Source of the DNA: Gemmatimonadaceae bacterium
GTDB lineage: Bacteria; Gemmatimonadota; Gemmatimonadetes; Gemmatimonadales; Gemmatimonadaceae
Length of the DNA: 64,000 nucleotides
Reading direction: 5' to 3'
Assembly: GCA_040882285.1 (NCBI GenBank)
Contig: JBBEBQ010000025.1
Span: 62,001 to 126,000, forward strand
In this document: piece after piece, positions 1 through 7,324 of the stretch
Position numbering within the stretch: the stretch's first letter is position 1
Layout: the number at the start of each line of letters is the position of its first letter
Position numbers and translations under genes: made by a program
Notes under the pieces: generated by a model
The model's database searches: none
What the model was told of the DNA's origin: nothing
The model's input: the letters and a program-made list of their open reading frames with translations, nothing else

Positions 1-500
1 ACGTGCTCCGGCCGGATCGGGCGCGAACGGATATCGTTCAGTCGGCCGTCGTTCGTCTCGCCCACCAGCGGATTTATCGATCGCACGGTCTCCATCCCCG
101 GCTGCGCCAGCAGGTGCTCGACGAGCCCGTCGGCGGCGCGCCACACGCACAGCGTGCACGTCAGCAGGATCGGCGTCTCCAGCTCGCCCAGCTCCCGCAC
201 CTGCGCGATGCCGAGCATCTTGCCGAATCCGTTGAGCACGTGAACGGCGGCCGGCACGCGATCGCGATAGAGATTCCCCGCGTGCGGAAGAATCGCAGTG
301 AGCCCCGTAGCCACGGTGTCTCCCTCGCGCAGCGTCAAACTTCCGACGAGCACGCCCGGCACGTCGGTGATCGCATTGTGCGCGCCCGGCGGGAAGATCC
401 CTACGCGAAGGCCAATGTCGCGCGCGCGTGGGCGGTCCTGGGCCTCGGCCGGTGGAACCGCGCCGCCCAGCAGAACACAGATAAACAAGAAGTTCCGCAT
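1..500 (-). CDS. P1 family (S58, DmpA-type) aminopeptidase, 5' part only
   Basis: The gene starts at 500 on the minus strand and runs off the left edge, so only about 166 residues are visible. The N-terminus MRNFLFICVLLGGAVPPAEA reads as a signal peptide with probable cleavage before QDRP, so the enzyme should be exported. After it comes a GLRVGIFPPGAHNAITDVPGV-like block, which is the characteristic opening of DmpA/BapA N-terminal nucleophile peptidases: an arginine- and glycine-rich start, then NAITDVPGV and VG. These enzymes self-cleave and release N-terminal D- or beta-amino acids from peptides. The catalytic Ser is beyond the edge. A GGAGG ribosome site lies at 510-514, nine bases before the ATG. 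The leader abuts one end of a repeated element at 519-603. Confidence 0.8.
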   Translation of the reverse strand, partial: MRNFLFICVLLGGAVPPAEAQDRPRARDIGLRVGIFPPGAHNAITDVPGVLVGSLTLREGDTVATGLTAILPHAGNLYRDRVPAAVHVLNGFGKMLGIAQVRELGELETPILLTCTLCVWRAADGLVEHLLAQPGMETVRSINPLVGETNDGRLNDIRSRPIRPEH

Positions 501-518
501 GATGGTCAACCTCCAGGG

Positions 519-603
519 TCGTCCAAATATCCCTATTCTCAAAGCTCAGCGCTGATGGCTGACTGCTCACAGCCCGGATTCCCCGTCCGCATTCCTGGAG
601 CCA
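519..603. repeat. Half copy of the TGGCTAC-ended interspersed element
   Basis: Read on the minus strand, this begins TGGCTCCAGGAATGCGGAC, continues with GGGGAATCCGGGCTGTGAGC, and ends in a GATATTTGGACG stretch. That stretch matches the centre of the full element at 32803-32973. Only one arm is present. The other arm is missing where the leader of the minus-strand aminopeptidase gene begins. No open reading frame is carried. Confidence 0.65.
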
Positions 604-675
604 CCGAGCCGCGAGACCAAGCACGAAGTTACCTTTGAGGGTATCCCGCACGACGACGCACAAGAGGCAACCGAC

Positions 676-1809
676 ATGACTACCAACCGCCTGCAGCAAC
701 TCCACGACGCCGGCGTGTCCATCTGGCTCGACTTCATCGATCGCGAGCTCCTCTCGAGCGGCCGCCTGCGCCGCATGATCGAAGAGGACTTCGTGACGGG
801 CGAGACCACCAATCCGACGATCTTCGAGAAAGCGCTGGCCGAAGGACACGAGTACGACGACCAGCTCACCGCAGCGCCGCGCGAGCTCACGCCCGCCCAG
901 CTGTTCGAGCTGGTCGAGACGGAGGACGTGCGCACGGCGTGCGACATATTCACCGACGTGTACGCGCGGACCAGCGGGGGCGACGGCTACGTCTCGATAG
1001 AGGTCTCGCCCGCCGCGGCCAACGATGCCGAGGCGACGGTCCGCGAGGCCCGGCGACTGTGGCGCGCGGTCGACCGTCCCAACCTCATGGTGAAAGTGCC
1101 GGGGACCGCCGAGGGCACGACCGCGGTGCGGCAGCTCATTAGCGAGGGAATCAACGTCAACATCACCCTGCTCTTCGCGATCAACGCGCACGCGCGCGTC
1201 ATCGACGCGTATATCGCGGGGCTCGAGGACCGCTTGCGCGCGGGCAATACGATCGACGGGGTCGCCTCGGTGGCGAGCTTCTTCGTTAGCCGCGTGGACA
1301 GCGAGGTCGACAAGCGTCTCGAGCAGATCGCGGCCACGAAGCCGGAGACCGAGAAGGAGCACATTCTGCGTCTGCGTGGGAAGGCCGCGATCGTGAACGC
1401 GAAGCTCGCGTACCGGCTGTTCGAGGCGAAGTTCTCGGGCGAGCGCTGGGAGCGCCTCGCGGCGAAGGGCGCGCGGCTGCAGCGCCCGCTCTGGGCCAGC
1501 ACCAGCACCAAGAACCCGGCGTACAGAGACACGCTGTACGTCGAGGAGCTGATCGGTCCCAACACGGTCAACACGCTCCCGCCGGCCACGCTCGAGGCGT
1601 TCCGCGATCATGGCGTGGTGAAGCAGTGCCTGACCGAGGGGCTGGATCAGGCGCAGCTGTGTCTCGCGGAGCTGGAGGCGGCGGGCGTCTCGATGGAAGA
1701 GGTGACCGACAAGCTGCTCGTCGACGGGCTCGCGAGCTTCCAGAAATCCTTCGATCAGCTGACGGCGGGACTCGCGAAGAAGATGAGCCTGCTCGTCCAC
1801 GCTACGTGA
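676..1809 (+). CDS. tal: Transaldolase
   Basis: The 377-residue product matches the longer bacterial transaldolases of the non-oxidative pentose phosphate pathway, which move dihydroxyacetone units between sedoheptulose-7-phosphate and glyceraldehyde-3-phosphate. TTNPTIF is near residue 45, and the Schiff-base lysine sits in NLMVKVPGT at about residue 140. A later block, RPLWASTSTKNP, is the expected phosphate-binding region. A GAGG-type ribosome site precedes the ATG. The stop codon overlaps the GTG start of pyruvate kinase, so the two are probably cotranslated at the head of a sugar-phosphate operon. Confidence 0.95.
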   Translation: MTTNRLQQLHDAGVSIWLDFIDRELLSSGRLRRMIEEDFVTGETTNPTIFEKALAEGHEYDDQLTAAPRELTPAQLFELVETEDVRTACDIFTDVYARTSGGDGYVSIEVSPAAANDAEATVREARRLWRAVDRPNLMVKVPGTAEGTTAVRQLISEGINVNITLLFAINAHARVIDAYIAGLEDRLRAGNTIDGVASVASFFVSRVDSEVDKRLEQIAATKPETEKEHILRLRGKAAIVNAKLAYRLFEAKFSGERWERLAAKGARLQRPLWASTSTKNPAYRDTLYVEELIGPNTVNTLPPATLEAFRDHGVVKQCLTEGLDQAQLCLAELEAAGVSMEEVTDKLLVDGLASFQKSFDQLTAGLAKKMSLLVHAT

Positions 1810-3221
1810 CAACGAAACACACTCTCCGCACGAAAATCGTCTGCACGCTGGGCCCCGCGACGGCGACTCCTGACGCCATTCGGGGCCTGATTCAGGCGGG
1901 GATGAACGTGGCCCGCATCAACTTCTCCCACGGGACGGCCGCCGAGCATATAGATACGATCGGGTTCATCCGGGCCGCGGCGGCGGCGCTGGGACAGCCC
2001 GTCGCGATTCTCGGCGACCTGCAGGGCCCGCGCATCCGGATCGGCGACCTGCGCCAGACCGTCGTGCTGAACCAGGGTGACGACATCGTGCTCGTGCACG
2101 AGGGAGAAGAGGCGCCGGACGAGTTTCCCGTCACGTACGAGCACCTCGCGACCGACGTGCACGTCGGCGACCGGATCCTGGTGGACGACGGGTTGATCGA
2201 GCTGGTCGTCCTCGACATCGAAGGGATCCGCGTGCGCGCGCGGGTGATCCACGGCGGCGAGCTGCGGAGCCACAAGGGGCTGAACCTCCCCGGGATTCAC
2301 GTGTCCGCGCCGTCGATCACCGCGAAGGACGCGATCGACATCGACTTCGCCGTGGAGCACGATCTCGACTACCTGGCCCTCAGCTTCGTGCGGCGCGCGG
2401 AGGACATCGAGTCGCTGCGGGTGCGACTGCCGCGGCACGTGCTCATCGTAGCGAAGATCGAGAAGGAAGTAGCGCTCGAGAACATCGACAGCATCATCCG
2501 CGCGGCGGACGCGGTGATGGTCGCGCGCGGCGACCTCGGCGTGGAGCTGCCGTACGAGGAGGTCCCGATGGCGCAGAAGCGGATCATCGCGCTGGCCAAC
2601 CGCATCGGCCGGCCCGTGATTACCGCGACGCAGATGCTGGAATCGATGATCGAGCATCCGCGTCCGACCCGCGCCGAGGCGAGCGACGTCGCCAACGCGA
2701 TCCTCGACGGCACCGACGCGGTGATGCTCTCCGCGGAGACCGCGGCCGGCGCGTACCCGAGGCTCGCCGCCGAGGCGATGCGGCGCATCATCACCGAGAC
2801 GGAGCAGCATCCGCAGGAGAGGGCCGCCAGAGAAGGTCCGCTCGGACTCGAGGGCGTGGTGCCCACCGAGCTCGCCATCGCCGCGTCCACCGTCGTCGCT
2901 GTGCAGCTGCTCGCGACTCCGCTCGTGGTCGTCTTCACCAAGAGCGGGTTCTCCGCGCGGGTCGTCGCGGCCTACCGTCCCGGCGTGCCGATACTCGCGC
3001 TGACCGATCAGCCGCGGACGTACCGCCAGCTGGCGCTGGTCTGGGGCGTCATTCCGGAGCTCGTTCCGCACTGCGATACGTACGAGGACATGATGAAGCT
3101 CGCGCGCGACGTGGTGATCCGCCGGCAGCTCGCCGCGGAAGGCGACCGCCTGGTGGTCACCGCGGGCGTGCCGTTCGACGTTCCCGGCACCACCAACCTG
3201 CTCAAGGTGGAGCGCGTGTGA
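1806..3221 (+). CDS. pyk: Pyruvate kinase
   Basis: This enzyme makes pyruvate and ATP from phosphoenolpyruvate. A longer in-frame reading exists upstream, but the family N-terminus (TKIVCTLGPAT) begins right after a GTG at 1806 that overlaps the tal stop as GTGA, so that start is chosen (471 residues). RINFSHG is near residue 40, the metal-site MVARGDLGVE is in the middle, and the signature ITATQMLESM is at about residue 272, followed by an intact C-terminal regulatory domain. It overlaps the next gene in the same GTGA way. Confidence 0.96.
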   Translation: MTTKHTLRTKIVCTLGPATATPDAIRGLIQAGMNVARINFSHGTAAEHIDTIGFIRAAAAALGQPVAILGDLQGPRIRIGDLRQTVVLNQGDDIVLVHEGEEAPDEFPVTYEHLATDVHVGDRILVDDGLIELVVLDIEGIRVRARVIHGGELRSHKGLNLPGIHVSAPSITAKDAIDIDFAVEHDLDYLALSFVRRAEDIESLRVRLPRHVLIVAKIEKEVALENIDSIIRAADAVMVARGDLGVELPYEEVPMAQKRIIALANRIGRPVITATQMLESMIEHPRPTRAEASDVANAILDGTDAVMLSAETAAGAYPRLAAEAMRRIITETEQHPQERAAREGPLGLEGVVPTELAIAASTVVAVQLLATPLVVVFTKSGFSARVVAAYRPGVPILALTDQPRTYRQLALVWGVIPELVPHCDTYEDMMKLARDVVIRRQLAAEGDRLVVTAGVPFDVPGTTNLLKVERV

Positions 3222-3997
3222 AGCTCACCTTTCTCGGCACCGGCACCAGCTTCGGCGTGCCGCAGGTCGGCTGCCACTGCGCGGTGTGCCGCTCCACCGA
3301 TCCGCGCGACAAGCGGACCAGGGTGGGCGCCGTGATCGAGACCGACGGCGGGACGCGATTGCTCGTGGACACGCCGCCCGAGCTGCGCATGCAGCTCATC
3401 GCGGCCGCGATCGACCGCGTGGACGCGGTGCTGTTCACCCACGACCACGCGGATCATACGCACGGGCTGGACGACGTCCGCGCCATCACCGTGCGACGGG
3501 ACGGGCCGATCACGATGTACGGTCCCGCTGACTCGCTCGAGCGGCTGTCGCGCAGATTCGCGTACATCTTCGACGCCGGCGTGCGGGCGCTGCCGGGGAC
3601 GTCGAAGCCGGAGGGCGTGCTGCGGCCGCTGGCCGACGGCGAGACCGCCACGATCGGTGACGTGGAAGTTCGCGCGGTCGCGCTGCCGCACGGGCCCGTC
3701 ACCGTGTTCGGTTATCGCGTCGGCAACCTCGGCTACATCACCGACGCGCAGGTCGTGCCGGAGTCGGCACTGGAGATATTTCGCGGCGTGAAGGTGCTCG
3801 TGCTCAACGCGCTGTTCAGGACGGAGCACCCCACGCACCTGAGCCTGCCCGAAGCCGTGCGCGCCGCGCGCGCGATCGGCGCCGAGCGGACGTACCTCAC
3901 GCACCTCACGCACGACAACTTGCACGCGGACCTCGAGGCCGAGCTGCCGCGGGGAATCAGCCCGGCCTTCGACGGCCTCACGGTCAGGATCGACTGA
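3218..3997 (+). CDS. MBL-fold metallo-hydrolase (PhnP-like)
   Basis: This 259-residue metallo-beta-lactamase-fold protein starts at a GTG overlapping the pyruvate kinase stop. The N-terminus MKLTFLGTGTSFGVPQ is followed by a Cys cluster (GCHCAVC), as in PhnP-type phosphodiesterases. The metal motif THDHADH (His75, His77, Asp79, His80) is intact, with later His residues at LPHGP and LTHLTHDN. PhnP relatives hydrolyse cyclic phosphodiesters. The true substrate here cannot be read from sequence, and placement between pyk and pgi suggests only co-expression. Confidence 0.85.
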   Translation: MKLTFLGTGTSFGVPQVGCHCAVCRSTDPRDKRTRVGAVIETDGGTRLLVDTPPELRMQLIAAAIDRVDAVLFTHDHADHTHGLDDVRAITVRRDGPITMYGPADSLERLSRRFAYIFDAGVRALPGTSKPEGVLRPLADGETATIGDVEVRAVALPHGPVTVFGYRVGNLGYITDAQVVPESALEIFRGVKVLVLNALFRTEHPTHLSLPEAVRAARAIGAERTYLTHLTHDNLHADLEAELPRGISPAFDGLTVRID

Positions 3998-5379
3998 TGG
4001 CGCTCACGATCGACTACACCAACATGATGGCGACCGCCGTGACGGGCGGAATATCCGCGAGCGAGTGGGCGGCGTCGGCCGCCGCGTTCGAAGCGGCGCA
4101 CGCGCGCTTTCGCGAGCTGGCGGCGAGCGGGGTGGTCGGGTTCGTGGACGTCGCCACCGACGAGAAGCTACTGGGGCAGTCGCTGGCGTTCGCCGAATCG
4201 GCCCGGGGCAAGTTCGACGACGTCGTGGTTCTCGGGATCGGGGGCTCCGCGCTCGGGACGATCGCGCTCCGGACGGCGCTGCTCAAGCCCGGCTGGAACG
4301 CGCTGGGGGCGGCGGAGCGGGGCGGGCGGCCTCGCCTGCACGTGCTCGACAACGTCGATCCGGTGACCATCGCGGCGCTGCTGGACCGGCTCGATCTCGC
4401 GCGGACGCTGTGGATCGTGATCTCGAAATCGGGCGGCACCGCGGAGACGATGTCGCAGTTCCTGATCGTGCACGCGCGGTACGGCGCGGCCGGCCTGGCG
4501 CCGGCCGGCAATTTCGCGTTCGTGACCGACCCGGAGCAGGGCGCGCTCCGGCCGCTGGCGCGGACGCTCGGCGTGCACGCGCTGGACATTCCACCGAACG
4601 TCGGCGGGCGCTTCAGCGTCATGACGCCGGTCGGCATCCTCCCCGCGGCGCTCGCGGGGATAGACGTGCGCGCGCTGCTCGCCGGAGCGGCCGACATGGC
4701 GCGCCGCTGCGAGACGGCGGATCTGCGCCGGAATCCGGCGGGAGTGTACGCCGTGTTGCAGTGGCTGAGCGACACGGCGCACGGCAAGGCGATCAACGTC
4801 TTCATGCCGTACTCTGACCAGCTGCGTGACCTGGCGGACTGGTTCGTGCAGCTCTGGGCGGAGAGTCTCGGCAAGGCGCGGCGCGACGGCTCGTTCGTCG
4901 GCCAGACGCCGCTCGCCGCGCTCGGCGCGACGGACCAGCACAGCCAGGTGCAGCTGTTCATGGAAGGTCCGGAGAACAAGACGGTGACGTTCGTCGGCGT
5001 GCGGGAGCGCGACGTGGATCTGGCTATGTCCGGCGCCTTCCCGGACGTGACCGGGGTGGCGTATCTCGCGGGCCACTCGCTGGCCGAGCTGATGGGCGTG
5101 GAGCTGCGGGCGACGGCGGGCGCTCTGGCCAAACGCGGGAGGCGGAACCTCACGATCGAGCTGGAGCGGGTGGACGCGTGGCACCTCGGCGGGCTGATGC
5201 TGCTGCTGGAGCTCGCCACCGCGTACGGAGGACAACTGTACGGGGTCGACGCCTTCGACCAGCCCGGCGTGGAGTTGGGCAAGCAGTTTGCTTACGCAAT
5301 GCTCGGGCGGCCCGGCTCCGAGGCGGCGATCAAGGAGTGGGAAACGCTGCCGAAGCCGGATGAGAGATGGCAGGTTTAA
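3997..5379 (+). CDS. pgi: Glucose-6-phosphate isomerase
   Basis: The 460-residue product interconverts glucose-6-phosphate and fructose-6-phosphate. Sugar-phosphate-binding SIS motifs are visible: LGIGGSALG near residue 77, and ISKSGGTAET near residue 143. GGRFSVMTPVGILPAA and the catalytic block LGATDQHSQVQLF follow. It is the shorter form of the family (about 450 residues) rather than the 550-residue enterobacterial form. Its ATG overlaps the previous stop (TGATG). A heptamer-repeat hairpin follows at 5393. Confidence 0.95.
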   Translation: MALTIDYTNMMATAVTGGISASEWAASAAAFEAAHARFRELAASGVVGFVDVATDEKLLGQSLAFAESARGKFDDVVVLGIGGSALGTIALRTALLKPGWNALGAAERGGRPRLHVLDNVDPVTIAALLDRLDLARTLWIVISKSGGTAETMSQFLIVHARYGAAGLAPAGNFAFVTDPEQGALRPLARTLGVHALDIPPNVGGRFSVMTPVGILPAALAGIDVRALLAGAADMARRCETADLRRNPAGVYAVLQWLSDTAHGKAINVFMPYSDQLRDLADWFVQLWAESLGKARRDGSFVGQTPLAALGATDQHSQVQLFMEGPENKTVTFVGVRERDVDLAMSGAFPDVTGVAYLAGHSLAELMGVELRATAGALAKRGRRNLTIELERVDAWHLGGLMLLLELATAYGGQLYGVDAFDQPGVELGKQFAYAMLGRPGSEAAIKEWETLPKPDERWQV

Positions 5380-5392
5380 CAGGAACGGCGCT

Positions 5393-5471
5393 CTTGGCTG
5401 TTGGCTCTTGGCTGTTGGTCACTCCAACTGCCAACAATAAGCCAATAGCCAACAGCCAATAGCCAATAGCT
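5393..5471. repeat. Heptamer-built inverted repeat (TTGGCTN)n
   Basis: The left side is made of 7-base units TTGGCTG, TTGGCTC, TTGGCTG, TTGGTCA. The right side is made of the complementary units GCCAATA and GCCAACA, repeated. The two sides can pair into a long hairpin around a short ACTCCAACT centre. The repeat fills the gap between pgi and the aldolase gene and ends only about 6 bases before the aldolase ATG, leaving no room for a usual ribosome site. It could act as a terminator or RNA-processing site. A similar unit lies at 57388-57523. Confidence 0.8.
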
Positions 5472-5477
5472 GATTCA

Positions 5478-6896
5478 ATGACTCAAAACGTGAAACAATC
5501 CGGGATTCTCGGCGGCGCGGTGGAGATCGTCAAAGGCTCCGTCGTCGTACGCGACGAAAAGGCGATTGCGTCCGAGCGCTTCGACCAGCTCGCGCGCGCG
5601 GCGGTCTTCGGCGAAGGGCAGGCGAGGGACGACGCGCGCTGGCTCATCTGGGAGATCGGGCAGCAGCTGGGCATACGCTGCTCGTCGATCCACGAGCTGT
5701 ACATCGCCCGCGGACGGGGAGAGGTCTCCGGCTTCACCGTTCCCGCGATGAACGTGCGCGGGCGGGTGTACGACACAGCGCGGTCCATCTTCCGCACCGC
5801 GGTCAAGCTCGACGCGGGCGCGTTCATCTGCGAGATAGCCAGGTCGGAGATCGCGTACACCGATCAGCGGCCGGCGGAGTACGTGGCGGTGATGCTCGCC
5901 GCCGCGCTGCGCGAGGGATTCCGCGGGCCGCTGTTCATTCAGGGCGACCACTTCCAGGTGAACGCCAAGAAGTTCGCCGTGGACCCGGTGACCGAGGTCG
6001 CCGCGGTGAAGCAGCTCATCACCGAAGCGGTGGACGCCGGTTTCTACAACATCGACGTCGACACCTCGACGCTGGTGGATCTGTCCAAGCCGGATCTCGA
6101 CGCGCAGCAGCGCGTCAACTACGAGCAGGCGGTGGAGCTCACGCGCTACGTGCGCGAGAGGGAGCCGGAGGGGATCACGATCTCCGTCGGCGGGGAGATC
6201 GGCGAGGTTGGCACGGAGAACAGCACGGAGCCGGAGCTGCGCGCGTTCATGGACGGCTTCAACCGGCTGCTGCGCGAGCGCGCGCCGGGAGCGCAGGGGT
6301 TGTCCAAGATCAGCGTGCAGTCGGGAACCACGCACGGCGGGGTGGTGCTGGCGGACGGCTCGATTGCCGACGTGAAGATCGATCTCGACACGCTCGCGCG
6401 GCTGTCGAAAGTCGCGCGCGAGGAGTACGGGCTCTCGGGCGCGGTGCAGCACGGAGCCTCGACGCTGCCCGACGGCGCGTTCAACAATTTCCCCAGGACC
6501 GAGACCGCGGAGATCCATCTCGCGACGAACTTCCAGAACATGCTGTACGACCAGCTCCCGGTGGAGCTGCGGCAGGAGGTCTACGCCTGGCTGTCGGCCA
6601 ACGCGAAGGAAGAGCGCAAGCCGTCGGATTCCGACGAGCAGTTCTTCTACAAGACGCGGAAAAAGGCCCTGGGGCCGTTCAAGCGCAGACTGTGGGACCT
6701 CTCCGCGGACACCGGGCAGGCGCTCGCGCGGGCGTACGACGAGAAGTTCGAGTTTCTGTTCCGGCAGCTCGGCGTCGCGGGCACCCGGGGGATCGTGCAG
6801 CGTCACGTCACGATGGTCGAGCGCCATCGTCCGGCTCCGCACGAAGGGATGCCGGTCATCGAGGCGGCACCCGATGACGCCGACCTCAGTGACTAG
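5478..6896 (+). CDS. Class II fructose-bisphosphate aldolase family protein, long form
   Basis: This is a zinc-dependent ketose-bisphosphate aldolase by motif. QGDHFQ (His158) corresponds to the first zinc His region, GGEIGEVG to the conserved acidic loop, SVQSGTTHGG to the phosphate loop, and VQHGAST (His325) to the late zinc His. Expected chemistry is reversible cleavage of fructose-1,6-bisphosphate or a related ketose bisphosphate. At 472 residues it is over 100 residues longer than typical members, with extra N-terminal residues and a charged C-terminal extension. The tal-pyk-pgi context supports a glycolytic role, but tagatose or another substrate is possible. Confidence 0.82.
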   Translation: MTQNVKQSGILGGAVEIVKGSVVVRDEKAIASERFDQLARAAVFGEGQARDDARWLIWEIGQQLGIRCSSIHELYIARGRGEVSGFTVPAMNVRGRVYDTARSIFRTAVKLDAGAFICEIARSEIAYTDQRPAEYVAVMLAAALREGFRGPLFIQGDHFQVNAKKFAVDPVTEVAAVKQLITEAVDAGFYNIDVDTSTLVDLSKPDLDAQQRVNYEQAVELTRYVREREPEGITISVGGEIGEVGTENSTEPELRAFMDGFNRLLRERAPGAQGLSKISVQSGTTHGGVVLADGSIADVKIDLDTLARLSKVAREEYGLSGAVQHGASTLPDGAFNNFPRTETAEIHLATNFQNMLYDQLPVELRQEVYAWLSANAKEERKPSDSDEQFFYKTRKKALGPFKRRLWDLSADTGQALARAYDEKFEFLFRQLGVAGTRGIVQRHVTMVERHRPAPHEGMPVIEAAPDDADLSD

Positions 6897-7323
6897 CACT
6901 TCCGGAGCGACTTCCTGCGCGGCGCTGCTGCGCGACGTGCATCGCCGGCTCATGCACGAGGTGAACAACGCGGCGAACGGTGTCGCTGTGAACCTCGAGG
7001 TCGTGCGGACCCGTACGGCGGGGCTGGAGGGCGCGCACCAAGCGGGCCCGTTCGCGGAGAGGGCGTCGGAGCAGTTCGAGTCCTTGACCGCGCTGCACGA
7101 GATCCTGCGGGCTCTGCTGCAGCTCACGATCGACTGTCTCGAGCAGAAGAGCTGCAGCTGCCGGCTGTCGCCTTCGGGCGGCGCGTTCGAGATTGTGTTC
7201 GAGGGAACCGTCATACCGCGCGCGTTGAGCGCCGAGAGAGGGGGCTCCGCGCAGATCAGCATGAGGAACAGCCCCGACGGCGTTATATTAACCGTCCCGC
7301 GTACCACCCCCAGCAGCGAATAA
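6874..7323 (+). CDS. DHp-like histidine protein without a kinase domain
   Basis: The product is 149 residues and starts at an ATG inside the end of the aldolase gene. Residues about 20-45 read MHEVNNAANGVAVNLEVV, which closely resembles the H-box of histidine kinases (His28 as candidate phosphate acceptor, followed by a typical helix). No N, G1 or G2 ATP-binding boxes are visible. The rest could be a degenerate ATPase-like fold. It ends two bases before a TTG-started response regulator, so a phosphotransfer or kinase-partner role is an inference from position and motif. Confidence 0.6.
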   Translation: MTPTSVTSTSGATSCAALLRDVHRRLMHEVNNAANGVAVNLEVVRTRTAGLEGAHQAGPFAERASEQFESLTALHEILRALLQLTIDCLEQKSCSCRLSPSGGAFEIVFEGTVIPRALSAERGGSAQISMRNSPDGVILTVPRTTPSSE

Positions 7324-7324
7324 C

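Noticed and set aside
3-638. Plus-strand frame at the left edge
   Set aside because: The minus strand here encodes a clear S58 peptidase N-terminus with signal peptide and GGAGG site; the plus frame is low-complexity Arg/His-rich.
1755-3071. Long open frame antisense to pyruvate kinase
   Set aside because: It is a high-GC shadow of a certain gene: Arg/His/Pro-rich translation with no recognisable domain. The same reasoning removes the long antisense frames at 5475-7307, 23994-25709, 47948-49645, 50117-52048 and 62465-63985.
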